64,000 bases of DNA, from positions 124,087 to 188,086 of the forward strand of contig NZ_PQMB01000001.1 in NCBI RefSeq assembly GCF_002918555.1, read 5' to 3'. Source of the DNA: Citrobacter amalonaticus (GTDB lineage Bacteria; Pseudomonadota; Gammaproteobacteria; Enterobacterales; Enterobacteriaceae). The position numbers were made by a program, and so were the translations under genes. Shown here one piece after another: positions 20,900 through 30,744 of this stretch (the first letter of the stretch is position 1; every line of letters begins with the position of its first letter). The notes under the pieces were generated by a model. The model saw nothing but the letters and a program-made list of their open reading frames with translations. It was not told where the DNA came from and searched no databases.

Positions 20900-22810
20900 T
20901 TACTCTGCAGAAGCGACAGCGAGAAAGCGAACGGCGCGGGCAATATCCCGCGTACGCGGTGCCGGCGGCAAGCTTGCCAGAAAGGTGGCGCCATACGGAC
21001 GCATCACCAGCCGGTTATCACAGATAACCAGCACCCCGCGATCGTCAGCATCGCGAATCAGGCGCCCGACGCCCTGCTTAAGCGTAATAACCGCATCTGG
21101 CAACTGAACGTCTTCAAACGGATCGCCGCCACGCAGACGACAGTCTTCCATTCGCGCCTTCAATAGCGGATCGTCTGGCGAGGTGAACGGTAGCTTGTCG
21201 ATGATGACCAGCGACAGCGTATCCCCCCGCACGTCCACCCCTTCCCAGAAGCTGCTGGTGGCCACCAGCAGGGCATTACCCGCGCTGACAAATTGTTGAA
21301 GTAGCTGGCCTTTGCTGGTCTCTCCCTGTAACAAAACGGGAAGCGTCATGGTGGCACGGAACTGCTCCGCCAGGTCGCGCATCATGGCGTGCGAGGTGCA
21401 GAGCATAAAGCAACGGCCGTTGTTGGCTTCGATGAGCGGTCTTAACATTGCCGCCAGCTGTCGGGCGGCGCCTGGCTGATTGGTTTGCGGCAGATTGCGC
21501 GGTACACAAAGCAGCGCCTGTCGTGTGTAATCAAATGGGCTGGGTAACAGCATTGATTCTGCCTGCTCAATCCCCAGCCGCGCCGTGAAGTGGTGCAGAT
21601 CGTCATTAACCGACAGCGTGGCAGAGGTGAAAATCCAGCTACCGGGCTTTTGCTCCATCACTTCCTTAAATTTGTCCGCCACGGTCAGCGGCGTGAGCGC
21701 CAGAGTGAAGTTGCGCGACGTACATTCATACCAGTAGCTGTAGCCGGGCTGGTTAATCTCTTTTAAACGTTTCAGCCGCGCACGGTACTGCGTGGCGCGT
21801 TCAAAGGCGGCATCAAGCAGCGCTGAACGTCCGAGAGAGAGTTTTGCCACGTCATAACAAAGCTCCAGCGTATCGTCGAGCAGCAGGAACGCCCGCTGCA
21901 CTCGCGGGTCCGCCAGCAGCTCACGCAGGTTGCCGCGGTATCCTGGCTCCCCCAGCTGCAAGCGAAAATCCTGAGCGCTCTGGGCGAGACGATCGGCACA
22001 CTTTTGCAGTTGCTGAGTATCCTTCAGCTCGGTGCGGTAGGCGATAGTGATATCTTTCGCCAGATCCATCAGCTGACGGCTGGAGAGCGACTGACCAAAA
22101 TACTGGCTGGCGATATCCGGTAGCTGATGGGCTTCGTCGAAAATCATCACGTCGGCCTCCGGGATCAGCTCACCGAAACCACTCTCTTTGACCACCATAT
22201 CGGCCAGGAAGAGATGATGGTTCACCACCACCACATCGGCATCCATCGCTTTTTTACGTGCTTTCACCACGAAACAGTCTTTATAAAGCGGACAGTCGCT
22301 GCCCAGACAGTTGTCGTTAGTGCTGGTGACTAACGGCCAGGCCTGCGAGTCTTCCGCAACGCTGATACAGGTACTGATATCGCCGTCTTCGGTCTGACCG
22401 GACCAGGAGCGCAGGAGGATCACATCACTTAAGGTTTGCACGGGCAGATCGCCGCCCGCCAGCGCCTGTTGCTCAAGGCGTTCCAGGCACAGGTAGTTAG
22501 AGCGCCCTTTCAGCAGAGCCAGACGCCCGGTAAATTTCAGCGCCTTTGCAACCGTAGGGAGATCGCGGCTGTAGAGCTGATCCTGCAACGCTTTCGAGCC
22601 GGTCGAGATAATGATCTTCTTTTTGGCACGCAGCGCAGGCGCCAGATAAGCATAAGTTTTTCCGGTTCCGGTACCCGCTTCCACAACAAGAGGTTGCGAT
22701 TTTTCAATAGCCTGAGCGACAGCAACGGCCATCTGGCGCTGTGGTTCACGCGGTTTGAATCCCGGTATCGCTTTAGCCAGCTGGCCATCTTGTGCAAAAT
22801 CGTCCGTCAC
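20900..22810 (-). CDS. yoaA: YoaA, XPD/DinG-type DNA helicase
   Basis: A 636-residue superfamily 2 helicase of the XPD/Rad3 type with an Fe-S cluster. In E. coli it unwinds damaged replication forks in complex with HolC (the DNA polymerase III chi subunit) and helps tolerance of AZT and other chain terminators. Walker A is EAGTGTGKTYAYL near residue 45. The cluster cysteines lie in CLGSDCPLYKDCFVV and an earlier Cys. The DEAH box is FDEAHQLPD and motif VI is QGVGRLIRD. GTG start. A perfect LexA palindrome sits right at its ribosome-binding region, so SOS control is very likely. Confidence 0.95.
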   Translation of the reverse strand: MTDDFAQDGQLAKAIPGFKPREPQRQMAVAVAQAIEKSQPLVVEAGTGTGKTYAYLAPALRAKKKIIISTGSKALQDQLYSRDLPTVAKALKFTGRLALLKGRSNYLCLERLEQQALAGGDLPVQTLSDVILLRSWSGQTEDGDISTCISVAEDSQAWPLVTSTNDNCLGSDCPLYKDCFVVKARKKAMDADVVVVNHHLFLADMVVKESGFGELIPEADVMIFDEAHQLPDIASQYFGQSLSSRQLMDLAKDITIAYRTELKDTQQLQKCADRLAQSAQDFRLQLGEPGYRGNLRELLADPRVQRAFLLLDDTLELCYDVAKLSLGRSALLDAAFERATQYRARLKRLKEINQPGYSYWYECTSRNFTLALTPLTVADKFKEVMEQKPGSWIFTSATLSVNDDLHHFTARLGIEQAESMLLPSPFDYTRQALLCVPRNLPQTNQPGAARQLAAMLRPLIEANNGRCFMLCTSHAMMRDLAEQFRATMTLPVLLQGETSKGQLLQQFVSAGNALLVATSSFWEGVDVRGDTLSLVIIDKLPFTSPDDPLLKARMEDCRLRGGDPFEDVQLPDAVITLKQGVGRLIRDADDRGVLVICDNRLVMRPYGATFLASLPPAPRTRDIARAVRFLAVASAE

Positions 22811-22816
22811 ACTACC

Positions 22817-22836
22817 CCCTGTTGATTTGAACAGGG
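22817..22836. promoter_or_regulatory. LexA box upstream of yoaA
   Basis: CCCTGTTGATTTGAACAGGG is a symmetric CTGT-N8-ACAG LexA site. It begins only 7 bp upstream of the yoaA GTG, so LexA would block the transcript start or early leader. yoaB, transcribed the other way, starts about 105 bp away. Confidence 0.85.
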
Positions 22837-22940
22837 ATTATGTCAGGACACAGGGGCTTACGCCAGTTGTAAGAGGTGACGGCGGACTGACAATGTGGCA
22901 GTCTTGCCGCATACAGCTAACCATTAATGAGGAAAGAGGA

Positions 22941-23285
22941 ATGACTATCCTTCGTATTGATGCCGAAGATCGTTGGTCTGACGTGGTGATCCACAACAAC
23001 ACGCTCTGGTACACCGGCGTGCCGGAAAACCTCGACGCCGATGCGTTTGAACAGACAGCCAATACCCTGGCGCAGATTGATGCAGTACTGGAAAAACAGG
23101 GCAGCAACAAGTCACGTATTCTTGATGCCACCATTTTCCTTGCCGATAAGAACGATTTCGCGGCAATGAACAAAGCCTGGGACGCGTGGGTGGTTGCCGG
23201 ACACGCCCCGGTACGCTGCACCGTGCAGGCCGGGTTAATGAACCCGAAATACAAAGTTGAGATTAAGATTATCGCGGCGGTATAA
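22941..23285 (+). CDS. yoaB: YoaB, RidA-family protein
   Basis: A 114-residue member of the RidA/YjgF/UK114 family, trimeric proteins that hydrolyse reactive enamine or imine intermediates formed by PLP enzymes. Characteristic blocks are LWYTGVPENLDADAFEQTANTL and VRCTVQAGLMNPKYKVEI, with the conserved arginine near the C-terminus. The ATG at 22941 follows a strong AAAGAGGA site. It is divergent from yoaA. The exact substrate is unknown. Confidence 0.93.
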   Translation: MTILRIDAEDRWSDVVIHNNTLWYTGVPENLDADAFEQTANTLAQIDAVLEKQGSNKSRILDATIFLADKNDFAAMNKAWDAWVVAGHAPVRCTVQAGLMNPKYKVEIKIIAAV

Positions 23286-23292
23286 ACCGACG

Positions 23293-23472
23293 TTATTCGT
23301 CCTCATCTTCAAAACGCGCCATGATCCGCTCCCCGGTATGGCTGGCGCGTATTTCCGCAGCAACCTGCATAATCGCCTCTCCGCTGCTCATTCCCTGTGA
23401 CATTAGCATATGTATGCGTTCTACCGCCTGTTGCTGCTGCTCATGACTAAGTGAAGGTAATCCTGCAAACAT
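23293..23472 (-). CDS. yoaH: YoaH, UPF0181 small protein
   Basis: A 59-residue conserved protein of unknown function (UPF0181). It is helical, with [32 protein letters not shown] and an acidic tail RFEDEDE. The second of two adjacent ATGs is chosen because AGGAG lies six bases from it and only three from the first; this also matches E. coli. It is convergent with yoaB. Confidence 0.85.
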   Translation of the reverse strand: MFAGLPSLSHEQQQQAVERIHMLMSQGMSSGEAIMQVAAEIRASHTGERIMARFEDEDE

Positions 23473-23489
23473 CATTAACTCCTGCTAAA

Positions 23490-23640
23490 TTATTGACGCT
23501 AAGAGCGGCCCCATCAGGCGCAGACACGTTGAACGCGGAGCGCACGCAGCCTCCGGAACGTACGCGAAGTACATCAGGATGGTGAATACTGTCCAGGTTC
23601 AAAATGGCAAACAAAATAGCCTGATGGGATAGGCGCTAAT
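23490..23640. repeat. RSA-like interspersed repeat between yoaH and pabB
   Basis: The stretch has imperfect inverted ends: ATTATTGACGCT..CCCCATCAGGC, and GCCTGATGGGATAGGCGCTAAT on the other side. Its core has CCGGAACGTACGCGAAGTAC and AGGTTCAAAATGGCAAAC. The end AATAGCCTGATGGGATAGGC resembles the E. coli repeat usually called RSA. Part of the core also resembles 27250-27295 here. The family name is from memory. Confidence 0.55.
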
Positions 23641-23682
23641 TATTTCATGCTACCCGGCACATAGCCAGTAAAGTCAGGATCA

Positions 23683-25044
23683 ATGAAGAAGTTAATTTCC
23701 ACTGTAATCACACTCCCCTGGCGCCAGGACGCCGCAGAGCACTACTTCGCTCCTCTGAGCCATTTACCGTGGGCAATGCTGCTCCACTCCGGCCATGCCG
23801 ATCACCCCCATAGCCGCTTTGATATTCTGGTGGCCGACCCCGTTTGTACCCTGATAACACGCGGGGAAGAAACGCAGTTCAGCGATGAATGCGGTACCCG
23901 ACTTTCGACCGACGATCCGCTCACCTTGCTGCATGACGCGCTGATTTCACGGAATATCCAGCCGTCCTGCCACTGTGATCTCCCGTTTCAGGGCGGGGCG
24001 CTCGGTCTGTTTGGTTACGATCTGGGACGACGTTTTGAGGCGCTGCCCAATAACGCCAGACGTGATATTGATTTACCGGATATGGCGGTCGGCATTTATG
24101 ACTGGGCGCTGATTGTTGATCACCAGCGGCAAACCGTTTCGCTCCTCAGCCATCATGACGTTCAGGCAAGATACGACTGGCTGGAAAGTCAGCAATCTCC
24201 CGCACGCGTTCCTTTCGCGCTCAAAACCGACTGGCAATCGAATATGACCCGCGAGCAGTATGGTGAGAAATTTCGTCAGGTACAGGCGTATCTGCACAGC
24301 GGCGACTGTTATCAGGTCAACCTCGCCCAGCGTTTTCAGGCACGTTTTCAGGGGGATGAGTGGCTGGCCTTTGTTCAGCTTAATCGCGCCAACCGCGCGC
24401 CCTTTAGCGCCTTTATACGCCTGCCGGATGGCGCAATTCTCAGCCTCTCCCCGGAACGGTTTATTTTACTGGATGACGGGCAGATCCAGACCCGGCCAAT
24501 CAAAGGGACTCTGCCCCGGCTGAACGACGATCAGGCAGACCGTCTACAGGCGCAGCGGCTGGCGCATTCACAGAAAGATCGCGCAGAAAATTTGATGATC
24601 GTCGATCTGATGCGTAATGACATCGGTCGCGTTGCCGTGCCTGGTTCGGTAAAAGTCCCTGAGCTGTTCGTGGTTGAACCCTTCCCCGCCGTGCATCACC
24701 TGGTCAGCACCGTCACCGCTCGCTTAGCGAAAAGTCTTCATGCCACCGATTTGCTGCGTGCCGCATTTCCGGGAGGCTCAATTACCGGCGCGCCTAAAGT
24801 CCGGGCGATGGAGATTATTGATGAACTGGAACCGCAAAGGCGCAGCGCCTGGTGCGGCAGCATTGGCTATCTGAGCTTTTGCGGCAATATGGATACCAGC
24901 ATCACCATTCGTACCCTGAGTGCCGTAGACGGACAAATTTACTGTTCCGCAGGAGGCGGCATCGTTGCAGACAGCCGGGAAGATGCGGAATATCAGGAAA
25001 CCTTTGATAAAGTGAATCGCATCCTGCAACAACTGGAGAACTGA
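23683..25044 (+). CDS. pabB: PabB, aminodeoxychorismate synthase component I
   Basis: Converts chorismate plus ammonia (from the PabA glutaminase) to 4-amino-4-deoxychorismate, the precursor of p-aminobenzoate and folate. A 453-residue chorismate-binding enzyme. The active-site lysine that distinguishes PabB from TrpE is in TRPIKGTLPR (residues about 270-279). Other blocks are DLMRNDIGRV, PGGSITGAPKVRAMEIIDELE and the C-terminal AGGGIVADSREDAEYQET. nudL starts 3 bp later. Confidence 0.96.
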   Translation: MKKLISTVITLPWRQDAAEHYFAPLSHLPWAMLLHSGHADHPHSRFDILVADPVCTLITRGEETQFSDECGTRLSTDDPLTLLHDALISRNIQPSCHCDLPFQGGALGLFGYDLGRRFEALPNNARRDIDLPDMAVGIYDWALIVDHQRQTVSLLSHHDVQARYDWLESQQSPARVPFALKTDWQSNMTREQYGEKFRQVQAYLHSGDCYQVNLAQRFQARFQGDEWLAFVQLNRANRAPFSAFIRLPDGAILSLSPERFILLDDGQIQTRPIKGTLPRLNDDQADRLQAQRLAHSQKDRAENLMIVDLMRNDIGRVAVPGSVKVPELFVVEPFPAVHHLVSTVTARLAKSLHATDLLRAAFPGGSITGAPKVRAMEIIDELEPQRRSAWCGSIGYLSFCGNMDTSITIRTLSAVDGQIYCSAGGGIVADSREDAEYQETFDKVNRILQQLEN

Positions 25045-25047
25045 GAC

Positions 25048-25626
25048 GTGGACAACAGCAACCTGACACTTGATGACTTTTTATCGCGCTTCCAGCTTTT
25101 GCGTCCGCAGGTAAACCACGGGGCACTTAATCAGCGTCAGGCCGCCGTTCTTATCCCCGTCGTACGTCGCCCACAGCCGGGCCTGCTACTCACCCAACGC
25201 TCCGTTCATCTGCGAAAGCACGCCGGTCAGGTCGCCTTTCCTGGCGGCGCGGTGGACAGCAGCGACGCCTCGCTAATCGCGGCGGCACTGCGCGAAGCCG
25301 AAGAAGAGGTCGCAATTCCTCCAAAGTCCGTTGACGTGATCGGCGTTCTGCCGCCGGTCGACAGTGTGACCGGATTTCAGGTCACCCCGGTGGTGGGGAT
25401 CATCCCGCCCAATCTGCCCTGGCGCGCAAGTGAAGATGAAGTCTCAGCCGTTTTTGAGATGCCGCTGGCGCAGGCCCTGCATCTGGGACGTTACCACCCG
25501 CTGGATGTTTACCGTCGTGGCAACTCGCATCGCGTATGGCTGTCCTGGTACGAGCATTATTTCGTCTGGGGAATGACCGCGGGTATCATTCGTGAACTGG
25601 CGCTGCAAATTGGCATGAAACCCTAA
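25048..25626 (+). CDS. nudL: NudL, Nudix hydrolase (probable CoA pyrophosphatase)
   Basis: A 192-residue Nudix enzyme. The Nudix helix is in [25 protein letters not shown] near residues 65-90. It is preceded by the NuCoA signature [21 protein letters not shown], which marks coenzyme A pyrophosphatases; CoA or acyl-CoA cleavage to phosphopantetheine and 3',5'-ADP is therefore the best guess. GTG start 3 bp after the pabB stop, so the two are translationally linked. E. coli NudL has the same length. Confidence 0.93.
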   Translation: MDNSNLTLDDFLSRFQLLRPQVNHGALNQRQAAVLIPVVRRPQPGLLLTQRSVHLRKHAGQVAFPGGAVDSSDASLIAAALREAEEEVAIPPKSVDVIGVLPPVDSVTGFQVTPVVGIIPPNLPWRASEDEVSAVFEMPLAQALHLGRYHPLDVYRRGNSHRVWLSWYEHYFVWGMTAGIIRELALQIGMKP

Positions 25627-25846
25627 GCACTACCGGGCATATCGCCCGCTTTCCACGAGAAGCTATACTTATCTTTACTCGCTGAAAACACAACCTGAAA
25701 CTCCCGTCGCAATATTAGTAAAAAAGCGGTTACTCATTAGTTTAATTCATGTGAATAGTTAAGCTGGTACCCGCGTTCCCTCTTACACTATGCGCTGTTA
25801 TCACATCGTTACCGGAAAGCCCGGTCACCCTGTCAGGAGTATTATC

Positions 25847-27211
25847 GTGATTAGTCTATTCGACATGTTTAAGGTGGGGATTGGTCCCTCATCCTCCCAT
25901 ACTGTAGGGCCTATGAAGGCGGGTAAACAGTTCGTCGATGAGCTGGTCGAAAAAGGATTACTGGATAATGTTACCCGTGTCGCCGTCGACGTGTATGGTT
26001 CACTGTCGCTCACGGGTAAAGGTCACCACACCGATATCGCCATTATTATGGGTCTGGCAGGTAATGAGCCTGCCACCGTGGATATTGACAGTATTCCCGG
26101 TTTTATCCGCGATGTGGAAGCACGCGGACGCCTGCTGCTGGCGAACGGTCAGCACGAAGTGGATTTCCCCCAGGATAACGGGATGCGTTTTCACAATAGC
26201 AATCTGCCGTTGCATGAAAACGGTATGCAGATCCACGCTTACAACGGCGAAACCGTTGTTTACAGCAATACCTGGTATTCCATCGGCGGTGGTTTCATCG
26301 TTGATGAGGCGCATTTTGGGCAGGATGCTGCAAATGAGGTCAGCGTGCCTTATCCGTTTAAATCGGCTACCGAAATGCTGGAATATTGCAACAGCACTGG
26401 CCTGTCGCTCTCCGGGTTGGCAATGCAGAACGAACTGGCGCTGCACGATAAAAAAGAGATTGAAGAGTACTTTGGTCACGTCTGGCAGACCATGCAGGCC
26501 TGTATCGATCGTGGGATGAATACTGAAGGCGTACTGCCGGGTCCTCTGCGCGTGCCGCGTCGTGCTTCCGCGCTGCGCCGGATGCTGGTTTCCAGCGACA
26601 AACTTTCCAGCGATCCGATGAACGTGATTGACTGGGTGAACATGTTTGCGCTGGCCGTCAACGAAGAGAACGCCGCAGGGGGGCGTGTGGTTACTGCCCC
26701 CACTAACGGTGCCTGCGGTATCGTACCTGCGGTGTTGGCTTACTATGATCACTTTATCGAGTCCGTCAGCCCGGATATCTACACCCGTTACTTCCTGGCG
26801 GCAGGCGCCATCGGCGCACTGTACAAAATGAATGCCTCCATCTCCGGGGCAGAAGTCGGTTGTCAGGGGGAAGTCGGCGTGGCGTGCTCCATGGCGGCAG
26901 CCGGTCTGGCGGAGCTGCTGGGAGCAAGCCCGGAGCAGGTTTGCATCGCTGCAGAAATCGGTATGGAACATAACCTGGGATTGACCTGCGACCCGGTCGC
27001 CGGACAGGTACAGGTTCCGTGCATTGAACGTAACGCGATTGCGTCGGTGAAGGCCATCAACGCAGCCCGGATGGCAATGCGTCGCACCAGCGCCCCGCGC
27101 GTCTCGCTGGATAAAGTTATCGAAACGATGTATGAAACCGGCAAAGATATGAACGCCAAGTACCGTGAAACGTCCCGCGGTGGACTGGCAATTAAAGTTC
27201 AGTGTGACTAA
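25847..27211 (+). CDS. sdaA: SdaA, L-serine deaminase I
   Basis: An Fe-S-dependent L-serine ammonia-lyase making pyruvate and ammonia. It has an N-terminal beta domain (SLFDMFKVGIGPSSSHTVGPM) and a C-terminal alpha domain with TAPTNGACGIVPAVLAYYDHF. The cluster cysteines lie in the region SGAEVGCQGEVG and TCDPVAGQVQVPCIERN. The GTG at 25847 gives 454 residues as in E. coli; the 19 upstream codons in frame are not conserved. Expression in E. coli responds to Lrp and leucine. A composite repeat follows the stop. Confidence 0.95.
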   Translation: MISLFDMFKVGIGPSSSHTVGPMKAGKQFVDELVEKGLLDNVTRVAVDVYGSLSLTGKGHHTDIAIIMGLAGNEPATVDIDSIPGFIRDVEARGRLLLANGQHEVDFPQDNGMRFHNSNLPLHENGMQIHAYNGETVVYSNTWYSIGGGFIVDEAHFGQDAANEVSVPYPFKSATEMLEYCNSTGLSLSGLAMQNELALHDKKEIEEYFGHVWQTMQACIDRGMNTEGVLPGPLRVPRRASALRRMLVSSDKLSSDPMNVIDWVNMFALAVNEENAAGGRVVTAPTNGACGIVPAVLAYYDHFIESVSPDIYTRYFLAAGAIGALYKMNASISGAEVGCQGEVGVACSMAAAGLAELLGASPEQVCIAAEIGMEHNLGLTCDPVAGQVQVPCIERNAIASVKAINAARMAMRRTSAPRVSLDKVIETMYETGKDMNAKYRETSRGGLAIKVQCD

Positions 27212-27234
27212 GAGCCTGACCCGGCAGGCGTTAT

Positions 27235-27427
27235 TGTCGCAGGCAGTTTGAACACGGACAGCGCGGAGAAACCGGAGCGTACACGGAGTACGTGACCGGG
27301 GTGAGCGACAAATTTGTCAGGAACAGATTTGAACGCTGTTTGCGCTGGCCCCGAAGGGGCGAGGCCCAGGGATGGGCTGAGTAACAAAGCCAACGCACCA
27401 GTAACCTGAAGTATGGCGAGTATAAAT
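27235..27427. repeat. Composite ERIC-type repeat between sdaA and pdeD
   Basis: The left part has AAACCGGAGCGTACACGGAG and GTACGTGACCGGGGTGAGCG, the latter near the ERIC2 region. The middle has GACAAATTTGTCAGGAACAG, and the right part has TTTGCGCTGGCCCCGAAGGG through GAAGTATGGCGAGTATA. The right part matches the copies at 40391 and 53911, and the middle matches 51490-51646, so this copy is a mosaic. The rest of the 366-bp gap (to 27577) is a leader with no gene I can see. Confidence 0.7.
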
Positions 27428-27577
27428 CGTTCGCTCAGAATATCTAATGCCCAATCTTCGCCCATCTGCAACGGATGGGCGAATTTTCAGTTACTTTCTC
27501 GTCTGCATCAATTTTCCCCACTACACTTGCTCTGTTGTGGTTGGCTTTTGTTGCCAACAGCTTAACGGGCGGCACGC

Positions 27578-29176
27578 ATGCAAACAGCACAACGGATCAT
27601 CAAAAGATATCGCCGAAATCGACTGATTGTGTGTACGATTTGTGCAATCGCCACGCTCGTCCTGACATTAGGAATTCGATTTATTTCGGAGCGAAACATA
27701 AATCAGCAACGTGCGATCACCTTTGCCAGCCATGCCGTCCATGAGCTGGATGAGATCCTGCGTCCCCTGCAAACCAGCCGGGATATTCTGCTGTCGCTCA
27801 TCGGCCTTCCCTGCTCTGTCGCCCATCTGCCCCTGCGCAAACAGGCCGCCAGACTTCAGACGGTACGCGCAATCGCCCTGATTCAGGACGGGATCCTCTA
27901 TTGCTCCAGCGTGTTTGGTTACCGCAATATACCGGTGCATCAGCTGCAGCCCACGCTGCCCGCGCCGGAAGCCCAACTGTTACTGTCAACCGATCCTGTT
28001 CTCCTGAAAGGTACGCCCATTCTTCTCCAGTGGTACCCCTCGTCACCGGATGGTACGGAAGGTGTACTGGAGATGGTGAATATCGATCTGTTGATGAAAA
28101 TGCTGTTTCAACCGCAGCAGGCACAGATCACCAGCGCCAGCCTGACCGTTGGCAATCGTCACCTGCTGTATGGTCACGGTGTCGTGGAGACGTTACCGCT
28201 CCCGGACAGGGAAACCCGTTATCAGGTGAGGTCGCAACACTTCCCTTTCACTATCAGCGTCACGGCACCTGGCGCCAGCGCCCTGGCATTGCAGCAGTTA
28301 CCTTCCCAGCTTCCGCTGGCCGTTCTGCTCAGCCTGCTGGTGGCCTATATCGCCTGGCTTGCGACAGCCAGACGGATGAGTTTCTCCTGGGAAATTAACC
28401 TCGGCCTTGCGCAGCGTGAGTTTGAACTGTTTTGTCAGCCACTTCTGAATGCACGAACAGAACAATGTATGGGCGTAGAGATACTCCTGCGCTGGAACAA
28501 TCCGCGTCAGGGATGGATCTCCCCGGATGTGTTTATCCCTATTGCTGAGGAGCAGCATCTGATTGCGCCGTTGACCCGCTACGTCATTGCGGAAACCATT
28601 CGACAACGGCACGTTTTTCCTGTGAGCAGTCAGTTCCATATTGGCATCAACGTTGCCGCCAGCCACTTTCGTGATGGCGTTCTACTGAAAGATCTCAACC
28701 AGTACTGGTTCAGCGCACAGCCAATCCAGCAGCTGGTGCTTGAATTAACCGAACGCGACGCGCTGCTGGACGTGGACGCTGAGATGGTCAATGCCCTGCA
28801 TCATCAACACATCAAGCTGGCGATTGACGATTTTGGTACGGGCAACAGTTCGCTGTCATGGCTGGAAAAACTGCATCCGGATGTCCTGAAAATTGATAAG
28901 TCGTTTACCAATGCCATTGGCACCGACGCGGTAAACTCAACGGTTACCGACATTATTATCGCACTGGGACAGCGGTTGCATATTGAACTGGTGGCGGAAG
29001 GGGTAGAAACGCAGGAGCAGGCGCAGCATTTGCGGCATCACGGAGTGCATTTATTACAAGGATATTTATATGCGCGACCTATGCCACTACAGGATTTTCC
29101 GCAATGGCTGTCGGGCAGCATGCCGCCGCCCGCCCGGCATAACGGGCATATGTCACCCGTTATGCCCCTGCATTAA
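27578..29176 (+). CDS. pdeD: PdeD (YoaD), cyclic-di-GMP phosphodiesterase with CSS domain
   Basis: An inner-membrane c-di-GMP phosphodiesterase. Two transmembrane helices (about residues 17-35 and 240-262) flank a periplasmic CSS-motif domain with CSS in GILYCSSVFG; redox control of this motif by the Dsb system is known in the family. The cytoplasmic EAL domain looks complete: EILLRW for EAL, LELTER, AIDDFGTGNSSLSWL, KIDKSF, AEGVET and QGYLYARPMP, so it should be active. The length of 532 residues equals E. coli. It is convergent with yoaE. Confidence 0.94.
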   Translation: MQTAQRIIKRYRRNRLIVCTICAIATLVLTLGIRFISERNINQQRAITFASHAVHELDEILRPLQTSRDILLSLIGLPCSVAHLPLRKQAARLQTVRAIALIQDGILYCSSVFGYRNIPVHQLQPTLPAPEAQLLLSTDPVLLKGTPILLQWYPSSPDGTEGVLEMVNIDLLMKMLFQPQQAQITSASLTVGNRHLLYGHGVVETLPLPDRETRYQVRSQHFPFTISVTAPGASALALQQLPSQLPLAVLLSLLVAYIAWLATARRMSFSWEINLGLAQREFELFCQPLLNARTEQCMGVEILLRWNNPRQGWISPDVFIPIAEEQHLIAPLTRYVIAETIRQRHVFPVSSQFHIGINVAASHFRDGVLLKDLNQYWFSAQPIQQLVLELTERDALLDVDAEMVNALHHQHIKLAIDDFGTGNSSLSWLEKLHPDVLKIDKSFTNAIGTDAVNSTVTDIIIALGQRLHIELVAEGVETQEQAQHLRHHGVHLLQGYLYARPMPLQDFPQWLSGSMPPPARHNGHMSPVMPLH

Positions 29177-29184
29177 AGAGGCGA

Positions 29185-30744
29185 TTATTCCTCTTCGTCA
29201 GACGCAGGTTGCTCTTTAACAATACGAACCAGATCCACACGATAATCATTGGCTTCAATAATCGTGATACGCAGCGGTGCAACGTCAATCACATCCCCCA
29301 CCTGCGGGATATGCCCGTTGGCCGCTATCACCAGCCCCGCTACCGTGGCGATATCTTCGTCTTCGTCGACCAGATTATCGACGGCCAGCGCTTGTTGCAG
29401 CGCATGCAGATCGGTTCCGCCTTTGACCAACCAGCTGTCGCCATCGCCCACGATTTCCGGCGTCTCATCGGCATCCGGGAACTCACCGGCAATGGCCTCA
29501 AGGACATCCAGCGGCGTTACCAGCCCCTGCACCACGCCAAACTCGTTGGTGACGATAACGAAGCTGCCGCGAGCACGGCGCAATACGCCCAGCAGATTAA
29601 TCGGATCCAGCGTTTCCGGCACCACGATAGCCGGAGAGGCAGAGGCGATCGCCGCCACATCAACGCCCTCTTCCAGCGCCACCAGCAGCTCTTTTGCCCG
29701 GACAATACCGATTATCTCATCCAGCTCGCCGTGACACACGGGGAACAGGCTGTGCGGTGAAGAGAGCAGCTGCTCGCGGATCTCATCCACGCTGAGATCC
29801 GCATCTACCCAGCTAATCTCGCCACGAGGCGTCATAATGCCGCGCAGGGAGCGCGAAGCCAGAGTCAGGACGCCATTAATCATATAGCGCTCTTCCTCGG
29901 CAAACGCCCCTTCCGGAATCGGCACGGTCGCCTGGCTGTCAGGTTCATTCTGCGCCATCGCCTGGCGTTTCCCCCCCATCAAACGCAGAATTGCGTCAGC
30001 AGTACGGGCTCGCAGCGGCAGCGTGGATTGATGGCGAATAAAGTTGCGCCGTGCAATCTGATTAAACACTTCGATGATGATCGAGAATCCGATTGCCGCA
30101 TACAGGTAACCTTTCGGAATGTGGAAACCAAAACCTTCAGCGACCAGGCTCAAACCAATCATCAGCAGGAAGCTCAGACAGAGCACCACCACCGTGGGAT
30201 GTTGGTTGACGAAACGCGTCAATGGTTTCGACGCCAGCAGCATCACCGCCATCGCAATCACGACTGCCGCCATCATCACCGGCAGATGGTTAACCATGCC
30301 CACTGCGGTAATGACCGCATCCAGCGAGAACACGGCATCGAGGATCACGATCTGTGTGACCACAACCCAGAAGCTGGCATAGCCTTTTCCGTGTCCGGAG
30401 TCATGTTCGCGGTTCTCCAGTCGTTCATGCAACTCCGTTGTTGCTTTGAATAACAGGAAGATCCCCCCCAGCAGCATGATCAAATCACGTCCTGAGAAGG
30501 TGAAATCCATCACCGAGAACAGCGGTTTTGTCAGGGTGACCATCCACGAAATGATGGACAGTAAAATCAGACGCATAACCAGCGCCAGAGACAAACCGAT
30601 CAAACGAGCTTTATCACGCTGTTTAGGCGGCAGTTTGTCAGCAAGAATCGCGATAAAGACCAGGTTATCTATACCCAGCACAATTTCGAGAACCACAAGC
30701 GTGAGCAAACCCGCCCAAATTGAAGGGTCCATTAAGAATTCCAT
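29185..30744 (-). CDS. yoaE: YoaE, TerC-family membrane protein with CBS and CorC domains
   Basis: A 519-residue inner-membrane protein. The N-terminal part (about 1-240) is a TerC/Alx-like integral domain with about seven helices and the conserved acidic motifs LGIDNLVF and [11 protein letters not shown] pair of CBS domains and a CorC/HlyC domain follow ([35 protein letters not shown]). A metal or ion flux role, perhaps Mn or Mg, is inferred from the domains; the function is not established. The leader is long (about 150 bp to the upstream AT-rich region). Confidence 0.92.
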   Translation of the reverse strand: MEFLMDPSIWAGLLTLVVLEIVLGIDNLVFIAILADKLPPKQRDKARLIGLSLALVMRLILLSIISWMVTLTKPLFSVMDFTFSGRDLIMLLGGIFLLFKATTELHERLENREHDSGHGKGYASFWVVVTQIVILDAVFSLDAVITAVGMVNHLPVMMAAVVIAMAVMLLASKPLTRFVNQHPTVVVLCLSFLLMIGLSLVAEGFGFHIPKGYLYAAIGFSIIIEVFNQIARRNFIRHQSTLPLRARTADAILRLMGGKRQAMAQNEPDSQATVPIPEGAFAEEERYMINGVLTLASRSLRGIMTPRGEISWVDADLSVDEIREQLLSSPHSLFPVCHGELDEIIGIVRAKELLVALEEGVDVAAIASASPAIVVPETLDPINLLGVLRRARGSFVIVTNEFGVVQGLVTPLDVLEAIAGEFPDADETPEIVGDGDSWLVKGGTDLHALQQALAVDNLVDEDEDIATVAGLVIAANGHIPQVGDVIDVAPLRITIIEANDYRVDLVRIVKEQPASDEEE

